Source: Spodoptera frugiperda
Taxonomy: Eukaryota; Arthropoda; Insecta; Lepidoptera; Noctuidae
Assembly (NCBI RefSeq): GCF_023101765.2
Contig: NC_064224.1
Location: forward strand, 7,520,103-7,584,102
Direction of reading: 5' to 3'
Length of the DNA: 64,000 nucleotides
Under the pieces are notes generated by a model. The model searched no databases and was not told the origin of the DNA. It saw only the letters and a list, made by a program, of their open reading frames with translations. Positions 54,716 to 64,000 of this stretch are shown piece after piece (the stretch's first letter is position 1; every line of letters starts with the position of its first letter). Both the position numbers and the translations under genes were made by a program.

Positions 54716-54719
54716 ATAC
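53014..54719 (+). mobile_element. 5'-truncated non-LTR retrotransposon (jockey/CR1-like LINE)
   Basis: The element starts abruptly inside the reverse transcriptase (at about IPENVKNYRPIS), carries the rest of ORF2 to a stop at 54357, a ~300-base T-rich 3'UTR and a (TAAA)n-type tail of about 50 bases (54667-54719). 5' truncation plus a simple-repeat tail is the usual product of target-primed reverse transcription. The intact frame suggests a recent insertion. It lies outside, and upstream of, the candidate ABCH promoter. Confidence 0.9.
53017..54357 (+). pseudogene. LINE ORF2 reverse transcriptase, C-terminal 446 codons, open but truncated
   Basis: RNA-dependent DNA polymerase of a LINE. Visible motifs in order: NYRPISILS near the start, FKAGRSVETNLV, catalytic block A in YTDFSSAFDRIDH, SGVPQGSHLAPVLFILFIND (block B), LLFADDLKIY (block C, FADD), MKLNVQKC, VRDLGVIMD, then the thumb/C-terminal VRSHLEFASVVWNPHYAVHS...RIESVQRAFTKHL typical of jockey-superfamily elements. 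The frame runs without a stop from 52984; the first ATG is at 53194. The endonuclease and the first RT blocks are missing, so it cannot move on its own. Exact clade (Jockey, CR1/Kiri or relative) uncertain. Confidence 0.9.
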
Positions 54720-54749
54720 CTATGTACAAACATGTTATATAGGTGTAGC

Positions 54750-54898
54750 ATGCAGCTAGGTGGAGTGACCATATCCGCAATGTGGCTGGTAGTGGTTGGA
54801 TGCGTAGAGCTGAAGATCGAGCTCAGTAGCGTGCCATTGGAGAGGCCTATGTCCAGCAGTGGACGAGAACAGGCTGATGATGATGATGATGATGATGA
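54750..54898 (+). pseudogene. RTE-like LINE 3' end with (GAT)n tail, copy 1
   Basis: One frame reads ARWSDHIRNVAGSGWMRRAE, DRAQ, stop, RAIGEAYVQQWTRTG and stops in a TGA repeat. The EAYVQQWT-TGA(n) ending is characteristic of many lepidopteran LINEs of RTE type. Inserted just after the tail of the neighbouring LINE. Confidence 0.8.
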
Positions 54899-55119
54899 AG
54901 TAGGTAGACCGTCATTGACATTTCAGAGACGAGTGGTGCTAAAAGTCGTTTACAAAATTTTTATTATTTGAAAATATGTACGCGGCTTGCCCCAGCGGCC
55001 ATCAATTCTCCGCGCTATGTGCCGTACCCACTGCTACTTTGGCTTGCTAATCCGCTGGGCAACATCAGCGACTTTTGTTAGTTAATCCTAAATTAGACAG
55101 TTTTGAAACGTCAAATTGA

Positions 55120-55310
55120 ATTGTCCGTCAGTCTGTCCGCCAGTGAAGCTAAGCGCTTGGTCCAAAGTGTTGCTTCGAATGGAAAAAAACGAGCAAGAAG
55201 ACTGAACGGATAAAGACTCCGAGACAAAGCTTTCAACCAGCCTATCTGGAAGTCATTGGAGGAGGCCTATGTTCAGCAGTGGACGTCTTGTAGCTGATAA
55301 TGATGATGAT
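55120..55310 (+). pseudogene. RTE-like LINE 3' end with (GAT)n tail, copy 2
   Basis: Ends WKSLEEAYVQQWTSCS followed by TGATAATGATGATGATG. Sequence before about 55210 is decayed. A second, independently diverged insertion of the same kind within 400 bases. Confidence 0.75.
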
Positions 55311-55649
55311 GAAAATATGTAAAACCGTTGTAAATGGTGGTATAATAAATAAAAAAATATACAGAGCCTTGGAGGTCTATCTCATTTATATACTTTACTA
55401 TTACTATGTTATTTCAGTATGACAAAAGGCATATTGTGACGAGTACCTATGAGTAGTAAACTTTTTTTTCTTAATCATAATTGATGATTTGATGTCATAT
55501 TAGGTTTGTGACAAATGTTAATGAATTACTACGGTAGGTACTACTTTAGTCGTTAGTTTTTTTATGAGACCATGGAGTTTAAGTGCTTTGCTCCCCAAGC
55601 GCTTTTGGTCCCATCAGATTCGAGCAAGTTTTCTTTTATGATATAGCGG

Positions 55650-55949
55650 TTTTTTTATGGTGTAAGCCGGTAAACGAGCAGACGGATCACCTGATGGTAA
55701 GCAATGGCCACCGCCCCTGACTCCCAAAACATCAGAGGCGTTACAAGTGCATTGCCGGCCGTTTGGGGGTTAGGAATTTAAAGGTTGTTGGGGAGTCGGG
55801 GATTGGATTGAAAGGGGGGTAATTTATTAAGCCTCCGATAACCTCTCTGGCGTTGTTTTATATCGGTTTTCCGTGAGCCCGAGGTTTCACTCCGGTCGAG
55901 CCGGCCCATTCGTATCGAAGCATGGCTCTTCCACACTTATTTTTTTTTT
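55650..55949 (+). repeat. Family B repeat (full length)
   Basis: TTTTTTTATGGTGTAAGCCG to GCATGGCTCTTCCACACTTA followed by a T run. Confidence 0.9.
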
Positions 55950-57135
55950 TAGTCATAGTCTGAAGATAAGGACCTACCAGAATTTCAGGCTAGGTCGCAT
56001 ATACTGTCTGTTTGTTTATCAGTTTAAATTTTTTTAAGAGTTAAGAAATATTCAATCCACAGCTTCAAACTATCTTATTTTGAAATCATAAAAAAATACA
56101 ACAAAACGTCGGTTGACTTTACTGAAGAAAGACGGTTAGAAAAAACATGATAAGGATTAAAATGAACTTTAATTTCGAAAGTCTGTGTTTCTCATTATTG
56201 TTTGTTTCTTATTTAACACTGACCTTAGATATAAAAGTTATTTTGACCATTTCAGTGTTCCTTTTTAACCAATTTTTTTTCATTGAAATCGGCTATTTTA
56301 TTTTAGTTTGAAGCTTTATATTTTATTTTAATTATGTTTAAAGCAGACCATATAACCATGACCATGCATATAAATGATTGAGGAATATTGGTGTTGTTTC
56401 TGGTTTAACCAGCTTCAAAGCAAGAACATAATAGTGACACCACGAAACAAACAGTCAGTATTTTTTTTTAGGTAATGTTGGTTTTTACGAGGTGCATACG
56501 CAGATATTGTTATTCGTAATGTCGTTCACATTTTCGCATATGTTTTATAAGTAGATATACAACGTGTAACAAAAAGGGGGTATACATATCAATTGCACGG
56601 CTTCTAGATAACATAACAAACGATACGGTAAGGGTTTTTTAAACTCATGTTTTCATGGTACCAAGTTATGAATTTTTCAAATCGCGCCGCCGCGTGATTC
56701 AAAATTAGGTAGACAGGTACTAGGCGATTCAATTGACAGAATAAATGTTTCGTAATATTAGCGAGTGATCCCTGTAGTGTTGTGACACGTTTGTATGATT
56801 TAAAATGATGAACCATGCGATACCGAGTACTACCGAGAAAAAATTTTTTTAAACGTATTTTAAGCTGAAACTTCGTGTGGAGACTCTATTCAAGGTGTAT
56901 TCATCAGGGCTTCTTGATGTATATGGGTATTTTGTTACACGTTGTATATTATGTAGTTTACCAAGGAAATTCCCTAGCAGCTCGTTAAATCGATAAGGTC
57001 ACATGTCTGTCTAACTGGACAAACTAGGGTTTTATTAATTAAACTAAATTAATTTATTATTATTTATATTTATAAATAGATCGGTTTAACTAGCTATACA
57101 TTATTATTACTTATAATAAAAAACTAAACGATATA
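55950..57135. other. AT-rich sequence with an inverted pair at its edges
   Basis: ATACAACGTGTAACAAAAAG at 56558 and TTTTGTTACACGTTGTATAT at 56930 are inverse copies about 390 bases apart and may bound an unclassified DNA element of about 390 bp. No gene recognised. Confidence 0.45.
56558..56950. mobile_element. Putative DNA element with short TIRs
   Basis: Terminal inverted repeats TACAACGTGTAACAAAAAG (left) and TTTTGTTACACGTTGTAT (right) enclose about 370 bases, including GGTATACATATCAATTGCAC and TGAAACTTCGTGTGGAGACT, with no recognised protein. Confidence 0.6.
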
Positions 57136-57138
57136 GGT

Positions 57139-57233
57139 ATAGTATCAGTGGAAACGGTCACATAGTTTCACAGCTTAGCTATTACATTTTCATAATATCA
57201 TAGCTACATAGCACATCTCTGGTGGAAAAGCAC
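57139..57233. mobile_element. MITE family C (partial)
   Basis: TAGTATCAGTGGAAACGGTC, ACAGCTTAGCTATTACATTT, ATAGCACATCTCTGGTGGAA. Confidence 0.7.
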
Positions 57234-57789
57234 TCTAAATCCTAGGAAAGGCCTCAACCAATATAATATGTACTAATTATAATAAACAAATGATAATTAA
57301 AGTACCTAAACCTGCTTGAGTTCAACAGTTTTTTTTATTAGATCGAAGTTTAGTCAGGTAATATCTAGAATATGTTTATTTATAGAGTTGCAAATGAAGC
57401 AGTTTTGTAAGGTTGAGATGGGACTGCTTTTAAATCAAGTTCTAATTAAATAAACTTACAAAACAACCAAAGTATCTAACGGTTTCTAGTTTGACTCTAG
57501 GCTGTAATAAAATTTACACGAACAATACTATTTATTTTGTGTTTTTATTCCGCTTATAGATTTAGCTTGCGATGTGCAGGATTACCTTACCGCCTGCAAT
57601 TAATGCTCACGCAGTAGAGGTGCCACATAAAACACAAACACGACATGCAATATACCACTCGACATATGTTTCGCTCCGCCACACTGTAGCTTGACTCAAC
57701 AATCGAAATCGGAGCCGCCGAGTCAACACCTCCTGAAGATGATAGACAGGAGACACTTAAAACTCTATCATGTTTTCTCTTCCATACAT

Positions 57790-58087
57790 AAGTGTGGGAG
57801 AGCCATGCTTCGGCACGAATGGGCCGGCTCGACCGCAGTGATACCACGGCCTCACGGAAACCGACGTGAAACAACGCTTGCGTTGTGTGAGTGAGGTTAC
57901 CGAAGGCCCAATTCCCCCTTCCCAATCTTACCAATCCCCGATTCCCCAACAACCCTTAAATTCCTAACCCCCAAAAAAACCGACAACGCACTTGTAACGC
58001 CTCTGGTGTTTCAAGTGTACATGGGCGGCGGCGATTGCTTACCATCAGGTGACATGTAAGCTCGTTTACGTGTTTCATAAAAAAAAA
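57790..58087 (-). repeat. Family B repeat (full length)
   Basis: AAGTGTGGGAGAGCCATGCT to CGTGTTTCATAAAAAAAAAC; a good reference copy of the family (about 298 bp). Confidence 0.92.
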
Positions 58088-58427
58088 CGACGTCAAATAA
58101 AAAAAAAATGTTTGATTGTGGATCACGAAATGTGGAGTTGGCTGGTTTGTCAAGGTATCGATATGTATATCAGTAAGTATAAGTATCGAGTATAAATTAA
58201 CGCACATTTTCCTATTTACATTGCCGAGTTAGTTAACATTAAAATCAAGTGCACAACTCGAGATCAAAGCAAACAGTTTGCTCTGCTGCGCCCAAGTACA
58301 TTCCAATACATTTGAGTATATTTTAGGAAGTACTTGTGAGTGTTTGGTACTGTCATCGTCTGTTATAGAATCAATGACTCCAACTGGCATAATTAAACAA
58401 AATGTAATGTTGTGATTACCTTTTTAT

Positions 58428-58630
58428 AGGGGAAATTCGTCCAACCAATGACTTCTCCCGCCTTAGGTAATGTCAGACTCTTACTGCCTAAAAACCACGC
58501 AGTTCCTACTCCTGCTTTACGAGCCGGAGCCCTGGTAAACCGGCTAGGTAGTCCGCAGGTCTAGATCAGGCATCAGCCCTACTAGGCCCCATCTGTGCTC
58601 TGATGCCTCTGACGCGCGCGCGGAACGGGA
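58428..58630 (-). repeat. Family A SINE-like repeat (5' end present)
   Basis: TAGGGGAAATTCGTCCAACC to CTCTGATGCCTCTGACGCG. Confidence 0.88.
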
Positions 58631-59359
58631 CGCGCCGTTGTCACTCCTTGACAATATAGTCGTTGGTACGACGAGCGGTCCAAGAAATACGTAGCATGCG
58701 TCTACAAAGTTAAATCACGTCAAAAGCAAAAACCGTGTAGGATAATAACGTGAGGTAACCTGACTTATAATCTATAATTATACGTTTATAATCGCCAATT
58801 CGCATTGAGCAATCGTGGTCAGTTATATGTAGGGATAATTATATTATTGGCTGTACAAAGCCAGTCAACAGGCAGAAGGATTTTATGAATATTTGGTGAA
58901 CTTACTATGATAATTAAGTAGTGTATATTTTTCTAGAGGTTTTGTTCAGCACTTAATATTAGATGTACCGTATGACCATCAAGGTTCTTACAGGGTTGTC
59001 ATTAGTTAACGTAGGTACTATTAATATTTTTGCAAAGAGCACCTTGGGTTACCTTCCTAATATTTTTCATCGAGCTGTCATCGTTTTACAATAAACTATG
59101 AACAAATTATTAAATTGTCCTTGTAAGCAACTTAAGTTTTATATGACAATAAAATATACGTGTTTTACGTTTTACAAATTAATGCACATAATAATAAATA
59201 TTAGCGATGGTTGGTATATGACCTTCGATGAAGGATCATAGATCTTTGAGTCAGACTTGTAATGTCTTCTGAAAAATATGACCTCATCATACACCTTTAC
59301 TCCTCGAAGAAATAAAATTATTTGGGGGAAATTACTTCCCGATGAGGTAAATCTTTCTT
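58631..59359. other. AT-rich sequence, nothing recognised
   Basis: No gene or named repeat. Confidence 0.4.
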
Positions 59360-59652
59360 TTTGAGGGGGAAAATCATTCAATGAATTCTCCCACCTTGGG
59401 CGAGGCAAGAGAGAGAGACTCTTACTAACTAAAAACCACCCCGTTCCTACTCCTGCTTTTCGATCCGGAGCCCCGGTAACCCGTAGAGAGTACACAGCCC
59501 GCTAGGTAATCCGCAGCGAAAAGATAGTTAAGCCTCCGATAACCTCACTCATACAACGCAAGCGTTGTTTCACGTCAGCTTTCTGTGAGGCCGTGGTATC
59601 ACTCCGGTCGAGCCGACCCATTCGTGCCGAAGCATGGATCTCCCGCACTTAA
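59360..59652. repeat. Family A (reversed) joined to family B 3' half (sense)
   Basis: 59360-59518 is reversed family A with a partial internal duplication (CCCGTAGAGAG..AGCCCGCTAGGTAATCC). 59529-59652 is family B from TAAGCCTCCGATAACCTCAC to ATCTCCCGCACTTAAAT. Confidence 0.85.
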
Positions 59653-59947
59653 ATAGGGTGGCATACGAAAAGACTCATCACCTGATAGTAAGCTATCGGC
59701 TCTGCCCATTGACACCTACAACATCCAAGGAGTTTATAAGTATGTAATAGGTAAGGCTTGGAAAAGTCTTCAAGATTAAATTATAATATTTGAGAAGAAA
59801 TCTTATTTTTATGCTTTTTGTATTGCGTTTGAAAATATATCCTTTTTTTGCTGCCTATTATAATAACTAATAGGGTCTTTGAAATATGCAAAGATGTCAC
59901 GTGGTTTTACTCGTGTTTCTATTATTACAAACACGAGTAAAAGTTGT

Positions 59948-60370
59948 TGTTGCCCGCGGCTTCACTCGCGTGGATTACTGACTTTGTAACAAATACCAAA
60001 AGCCTAATTTACTCTTTAGTATATCAGCTACCTGCCAATAAAGGTCCCGTCAAAATCGGTCCAGCCATTTTAGAGATTAGCTAGAACAAACAGAAAGACA
60101 GACAATTTTTTTTAAAAATATCATCTTGATGTAAATATGTATCGTAATGTACATATAATATGTATGTCTCCGGAAAATAACAAGATCCGTAAGTTTATCA
60201 ATTTACTAGGAAGTTTATAAACTTTCGTAGGATTCTAAACAGGAGATACGGATACGGATCTTGTTATTTTCCGGTGACATGTATATTATTCATTTGCATG
60301 TAGTAAAAAGCAGTTATTTCAATATTACTCGTACAAACAGACACTCCAATTTATTTATTAGTCTAGATTG
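59948..60370 (+). repeat. Family I repeat interrupted by a hairpin insertion
   Basis: TTGCCCGCGGCTTCACTCGC, AAATCGGTCCAGCCATTTTA, then the insertion (about 60160-60285), then TAGTAAAAAGCAGTTATTTC and ACAAACAGACACTCCAATTT. The family continues correctly on both sides. Confidence 0.7.
60170..60274. mobile_element. Small hairpin element nested in family I
   Basis: 60170-60191 (CCGGAAAATAACAAGATCCG...) and 60253-60274 are perfect inverse copies of 22 bases around a 61-base centre (AGTTTATCAATTTACTAGGA..). The inverted symmetry continues imperfectly outward. Confidence 0.7.
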
Positions 60371-60700
60371 TGTCACGTGTCATGATGTTACTGAAACCAG
60401 TTAAAATACGTTAATTTTTTTTAATTGTCAAGTCATTGACAATAAAATGGCACGATCTACATATTTTTTTTCTTTTATGTGATATATTCTGTTATTTTTT
60501 TTTAATAAGGAAATTATTTTTAGCATGTACGTATAAAAATCCAGTATGAAAGATTAATAATAAGTGATGGAGTGCAGACACAAAGAGGTTACAAGATACC
60601 TGACTTCCCCAATATCGTATGTATACGTTAAATAGAAAAGTTAACTGGTAATAAAGATAAACATATTTTTTTTTGTTAAATGCGACCTATTTACGTAACA

Positions 60701-61011
60701 TGTGTGGGAGAGCCATGCTTCGGCACGAATGGGCCAACTCGACCGGAGTGATACCACGACCTCACAGAATACTGTCGTGAAACAATGCTTGCGTTGTGTT
60801 TCGTCGCGTGAGGTTACCGGTGCGGTGGCCCGATTACCCCCCTCTTCAATCTCCCTAATCCCCAACAATCCTTAAACTCCTAAGCCTTGCAAAGCAAAGC
60901 ACACACAATTGTAATACCTCTGGTGTTTCGAATATCAATGGGCGGCGGCGATTGCTTACCATCACGGCAGGTGACGCATCTACGCGTGTACTGGCTATTC
61001 TCATAAAAAAT
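60701..61011 (-). repeat. Family B repeat (full length)
   Basis: TGTGTGGGAGAGCCATGCTT to TACTGGCTATTCTCATAAAA. Confidence 0.9.
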
Positions 61012-61299
61012 CATTTAAAGACAGAATTAAAGGACGCGCAAAAAATTACGTTTTACCATCAAATTCCTATACAATGTCCAAATGACAGATAAATAAATTA
61101 ATACAAGGGGCTAAGCAGTGGCCTACGGAAACCATGTTCACAGCTAAGATGACATTATATAATTCTATTTTTCGCAATATACCTAATGGCGAAATTTTAA
61201 CTTCCGCGATTATATTAGGTAGGTAGGTATAGACGTTTTGAGGCTCATGTCTGACATCTACACTTTATTTTTTTATATATTTCTCTTTATTTAAGTTAT

Positions 61300-61359
61300 A
61301 AAACCTCCCCGTTCCGATTCGCTTTTTGAGCCCCGGTAACCCGTCAGGCAGTCCGCAGA
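61300..61359 (-). repeat. Family A fragment
   Basis: AAAACCTCCCCGTTCCGATT, GAGCCCCGGTAACCCGTCAG, GCAGTCCGCAG. Confidence 0.7.
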
Positions 61360-62807
61360 AGTGTTTTCAATCCCTGCAAGTTAAAATTGACGTTGATTGT
61401 TATAGATAAAGAGTAACTAATTGTTAACTTTGCGCTACTACGGTTACTATATATATAGATTATATCAAAAACCTAATAAGAAAAATAAAAAATCACTAAA
61501 ATGACAATTATCATCATAGAGACCAGTTTTATCCAGTTGAGTTTCTCGTTTAAAATTGATTTGGTTAATCTTGTGTTTAGATCTTAATGAGGATAATTTA
61601 AAATGATTTTAATAGCACAACTATTGAAAACTAATTTAAAATAATATAATAAAATCTGATGATCACTAAAATAGAACTATAGCCGCCATCTGTTTTATGC
61701 TGCTACAAACAAGAATAAGCCTTTAACGCCAACATTCATAAAGCCTTAAAACAAGTTAGTATATACATCTGTAGCTAGATGGCGCTGTTCTAAATGTTGC
61801 GTTGTCCACCAACTACCTAACTTCGTTTATTGATAACAGATGGCGTTGCATCCCATTATTTAAATGATTGCTTAACTATTCGTAAATTCATATTTACTTA
61901 AATTATTTTTTATTACAAACATTACGTAACTTGTAAGTGTAAACCAAAGGCAAGGGCGAAGTTCAAAGCTCCTTTACGCTATTAATCATAAACACTTGAG
62001 CTGTGTAGGTACTTCATTTTATAATGAAAATTTAGAATTTATGATCTTATGGATAACGGTGTTTGAAATATGGCACCAAAATGTCTTGAACATATTTCTA
62101 TTTAAAATGTAATTTTCTTACAATTTACAAATTAATAACATGACTTGCTTTAGCATTGTGCTGTAAATCCTAGGTTACATAGGCACCCTGCGCTCCGAGT
62201 ATGTAGGCAGAGGTAAGAAACTCAAAGCGGGATATGTTTTATCATAATATTTGTCAAAGTCGCAATGTATGTGAAAATATTAATATTTTTTTTTTTAATC
62301 CAAGGACTCGACATAGAAGCCAATTTACTACCACGTCAAACTAATATGGGAATAAAAATTATAAAACTCTAAATTATTTTTGCACTTCACACTAAAAAAA
62401 CTAGGTACCTTGCAGAAATGCATACTTGAGCCAAAAACCAAATTATATTTACCATCGAGAGTGGCGCTAGTTTCTTTACAAAAATGAGTTTTGTGTACTA
62501 GTAAATGTAGTTCCAATTTCATCCACCTGTCATAGTTAAGTTTGTGGCGCTGGTGTAGAACAAATACGACTAGGGTCATTATGTCGCGAGGTTTGTTCAC
62601 CCTTGAACATGGACTTCCATGAACGAGGAGAAGTAAATATTGTGATTGTGTACATATACCTATTTTAGGTAAAAAGGTGGTTATCAGTTTTTTGCTTAAC
62701 TTTAGTTATAAGCACAATATTAAACTTGGATAAGTCTGCATCTTGTGGGCCAGTGGACATCCATCACTACATATCTTAGAAATTGAATGTTAATCTTACA
62801 AATATAT
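61360..62807. other. AT-rich sequence, no gene recognised
   Basis: Several GATGGCG / CGCCATC and GTGGCGCT words (61680-61855, 62460-62555) recur and may be remnants of one decayed repeat. No coding frame supported. Confidence 0.4.
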
Positions 62808-62902
62808 TTTTTTATGGAATAGGTGGCAAACTAGCAAACGGGTCACCTGATGGTAAGCGATCAGCGCCGCCCATGGACACCCGCAACACCAAAGGAGTCA
62901 CT
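62808..62902 (+). repeat. Family B head (subtype shared with 41212)
   Basis: TTTTTTTATGGAATAGGTGG, CGGGTCACCTGATGGTAAGC, GATCAGCGCCGCCCATGGAC. Confidence 0.8.
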
Positions 62903-63700
62903 AGTTATTCTACTCAATATGGAATCCACGACATTAGGTTACAAAATAGACTGACTGTATTACGTATTTTATGTTTAAATGTCCGTCTTGTGCGTTATTT
63001 TAAAGCATGTTATTTTCTTACGGAAACAAATACTTTCGAAGATATATCGATTTGAAATATAGCGTAACGTCACTTCTAGGTACATTTTATTATGTAGAAA
63101 TGACGTATTTGCTCCTAAATATTTATCAAAAGATAGGTTCTACCTACAACAGACACCAGTCTCAAGTCTATTATATCCTAATTGTTTGCTGTACATTGTA
63201 AGTATAATGAGTGAAATAAATGAAGTGAAATGAATTTGATTTGTTTTATCTACTAATTAGATTTTTAATTTTCATACCACGTCGTTATCTCTACCTATAT
63301 TGTACGGTCAATGATTCATTTAAAATCATTCGAAAATCCAACAAAATGCTGTTACACAAAATATTTCACTTGAATCTATACATCAGCACAAAAACTTGAT
63401 TATGTATACGGAAACTAAATGTTTATATATTAGCATTCAGCCTTGTAAGTCACTTGTGATATTATCACGTATTATTTAATATTCTCTATTACTTAGAAAC
63501 CTATTTACTTTAGAGTAAATTAATTATTTCTAGTCAAAAGTTAGGATAAATGGGCTCTTGTCTAGACCGCCTACGAAATGTCATTTGCAAAGAAAAAAGT
63601 AAAATTAAATGAACTTTACATTAATAAACTAGTCCCTATACTTAATTATCATGTCTATTATACATTTTTGAGGAATTTACTTATGTTAGTCACTATATAG
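62903..63700. other. AT-rich sequence, nothing recognised
   Basis: No supported gene or repeat. Confidence 0.4.
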
Positions 63701-63930
63701 GTCACTTTTTATAAATTATGGGGTGATTTTCCACAAGAGAAGTGTTATGTAGGTATGCTAACGAAGATATAATAGCTAAGCTAATAAAAAAACTTAACAC
63801 ACGGGACCTCTGTTCGGCGTATCCCTAATAAGTCACTTTTTATAAGTCTTAGGATAATTTGTCTACCAGAGATGTGATATGTAGCTATGCTACGAAGATA
63901 TAATAGCTAAGCTAATAAAAAAACTTAACA
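63701..63930. repeat. Tandem duplication (131-bp unit) containing MITE C
   Basis: GTCACTTTTTATAA at 63701 recurs at 63832, and AATAGCTAAGCTAATAAAAA at 63771 recurs at 63902, a constant offset of 131 bases. The first unit has diverged in its MITE C part (CCACAAGAGAAGTGTTATG versus CTACCAGAGATGTGATATG). Confidence 0.85.
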
Positions 63931-64000
63931 AACTTTGGTTAACCAGGAAAAAGCAATCTCGGAAGTCACACTCAAGTACATTTTTTCTTTATTATTTTGA

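Noticed and set aside
57587..57952. 121-codon minus-strand frame
   Set aside because: Mostly a translation of a family B repeat; the same peptide pattern (SLRSSRPIRAEAWLSHT) appears wherever family B occurs.

Overview
The window looks like nuclear DNA of a moth (Lepidoptera, probably a noctuoid). It is AT-rich and intron-dominated, with GT-AG exons on the minus strand and short repeats of lepidopteran style: SINE-like units ending in poly(A), many TIR-bearing MITEs, and LINE tails ending in (GAT)n or (TAAA)n. The species assignment is inference; no database was searched.

The only recognisable cellular protein gene is a minus-strand ABC transporter of the arthropod ABCH type (often annotated 'ABC transporter G family member 20/23-like'). 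Its start codon is at 18669. I could join ten coding exons in frame between 18669 and 321, giving about 469 residues: a complete N-terminal nucleotide-binding domain, the linker, the first membrane helix and the start of the extracellular loop. The remainder lies beyond the left edge. A GC-rich, ATG-free block ending in a consensus minus-strand donor at 50091 is a good candidate for the non-coding first exon and promoter. If that is right, the gene spans at least 50 kb with a first intron of about 31 kb.

Two identical tRNA-Ser(UGA) genes lie at 20.8 and 21.6 kb on the minus strand, inside the putative first intron. Everything else is mainly transposon debris. There are about two dozen copies of a poly(A)-tailed SINE-like family (A) and about 20 copies of a ~300 bp family (B). 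There are tRNA-derived SINEs (S), at least eight MITE-like inverted-repeat families, an R1/TRAS-type LINE remnant at 5.1-5.46 kb, RTE-like LINE remnants at 27.9, 54.75 and 55.2 kb, and a 5'-truncated LINE with an open reverse-transcriptase frame at 53.0-54.7 kb.

The least explained items are: (1) a 0.93 kb element at 44.8-45.73 kb with imperfect TIRs, five copies of a GGGTAATTGGGAAC-like motif and an exon-like open frame; (2) a 36-codon ORF at 43.96 kb with a textbook secretory signal peptide; (3) the possible bidirectional promoter at 50.1-50.4 kb; (4) a TATA/CRE/initiator cluster at 22.87 kb. I found no clearly new multi-gene system.
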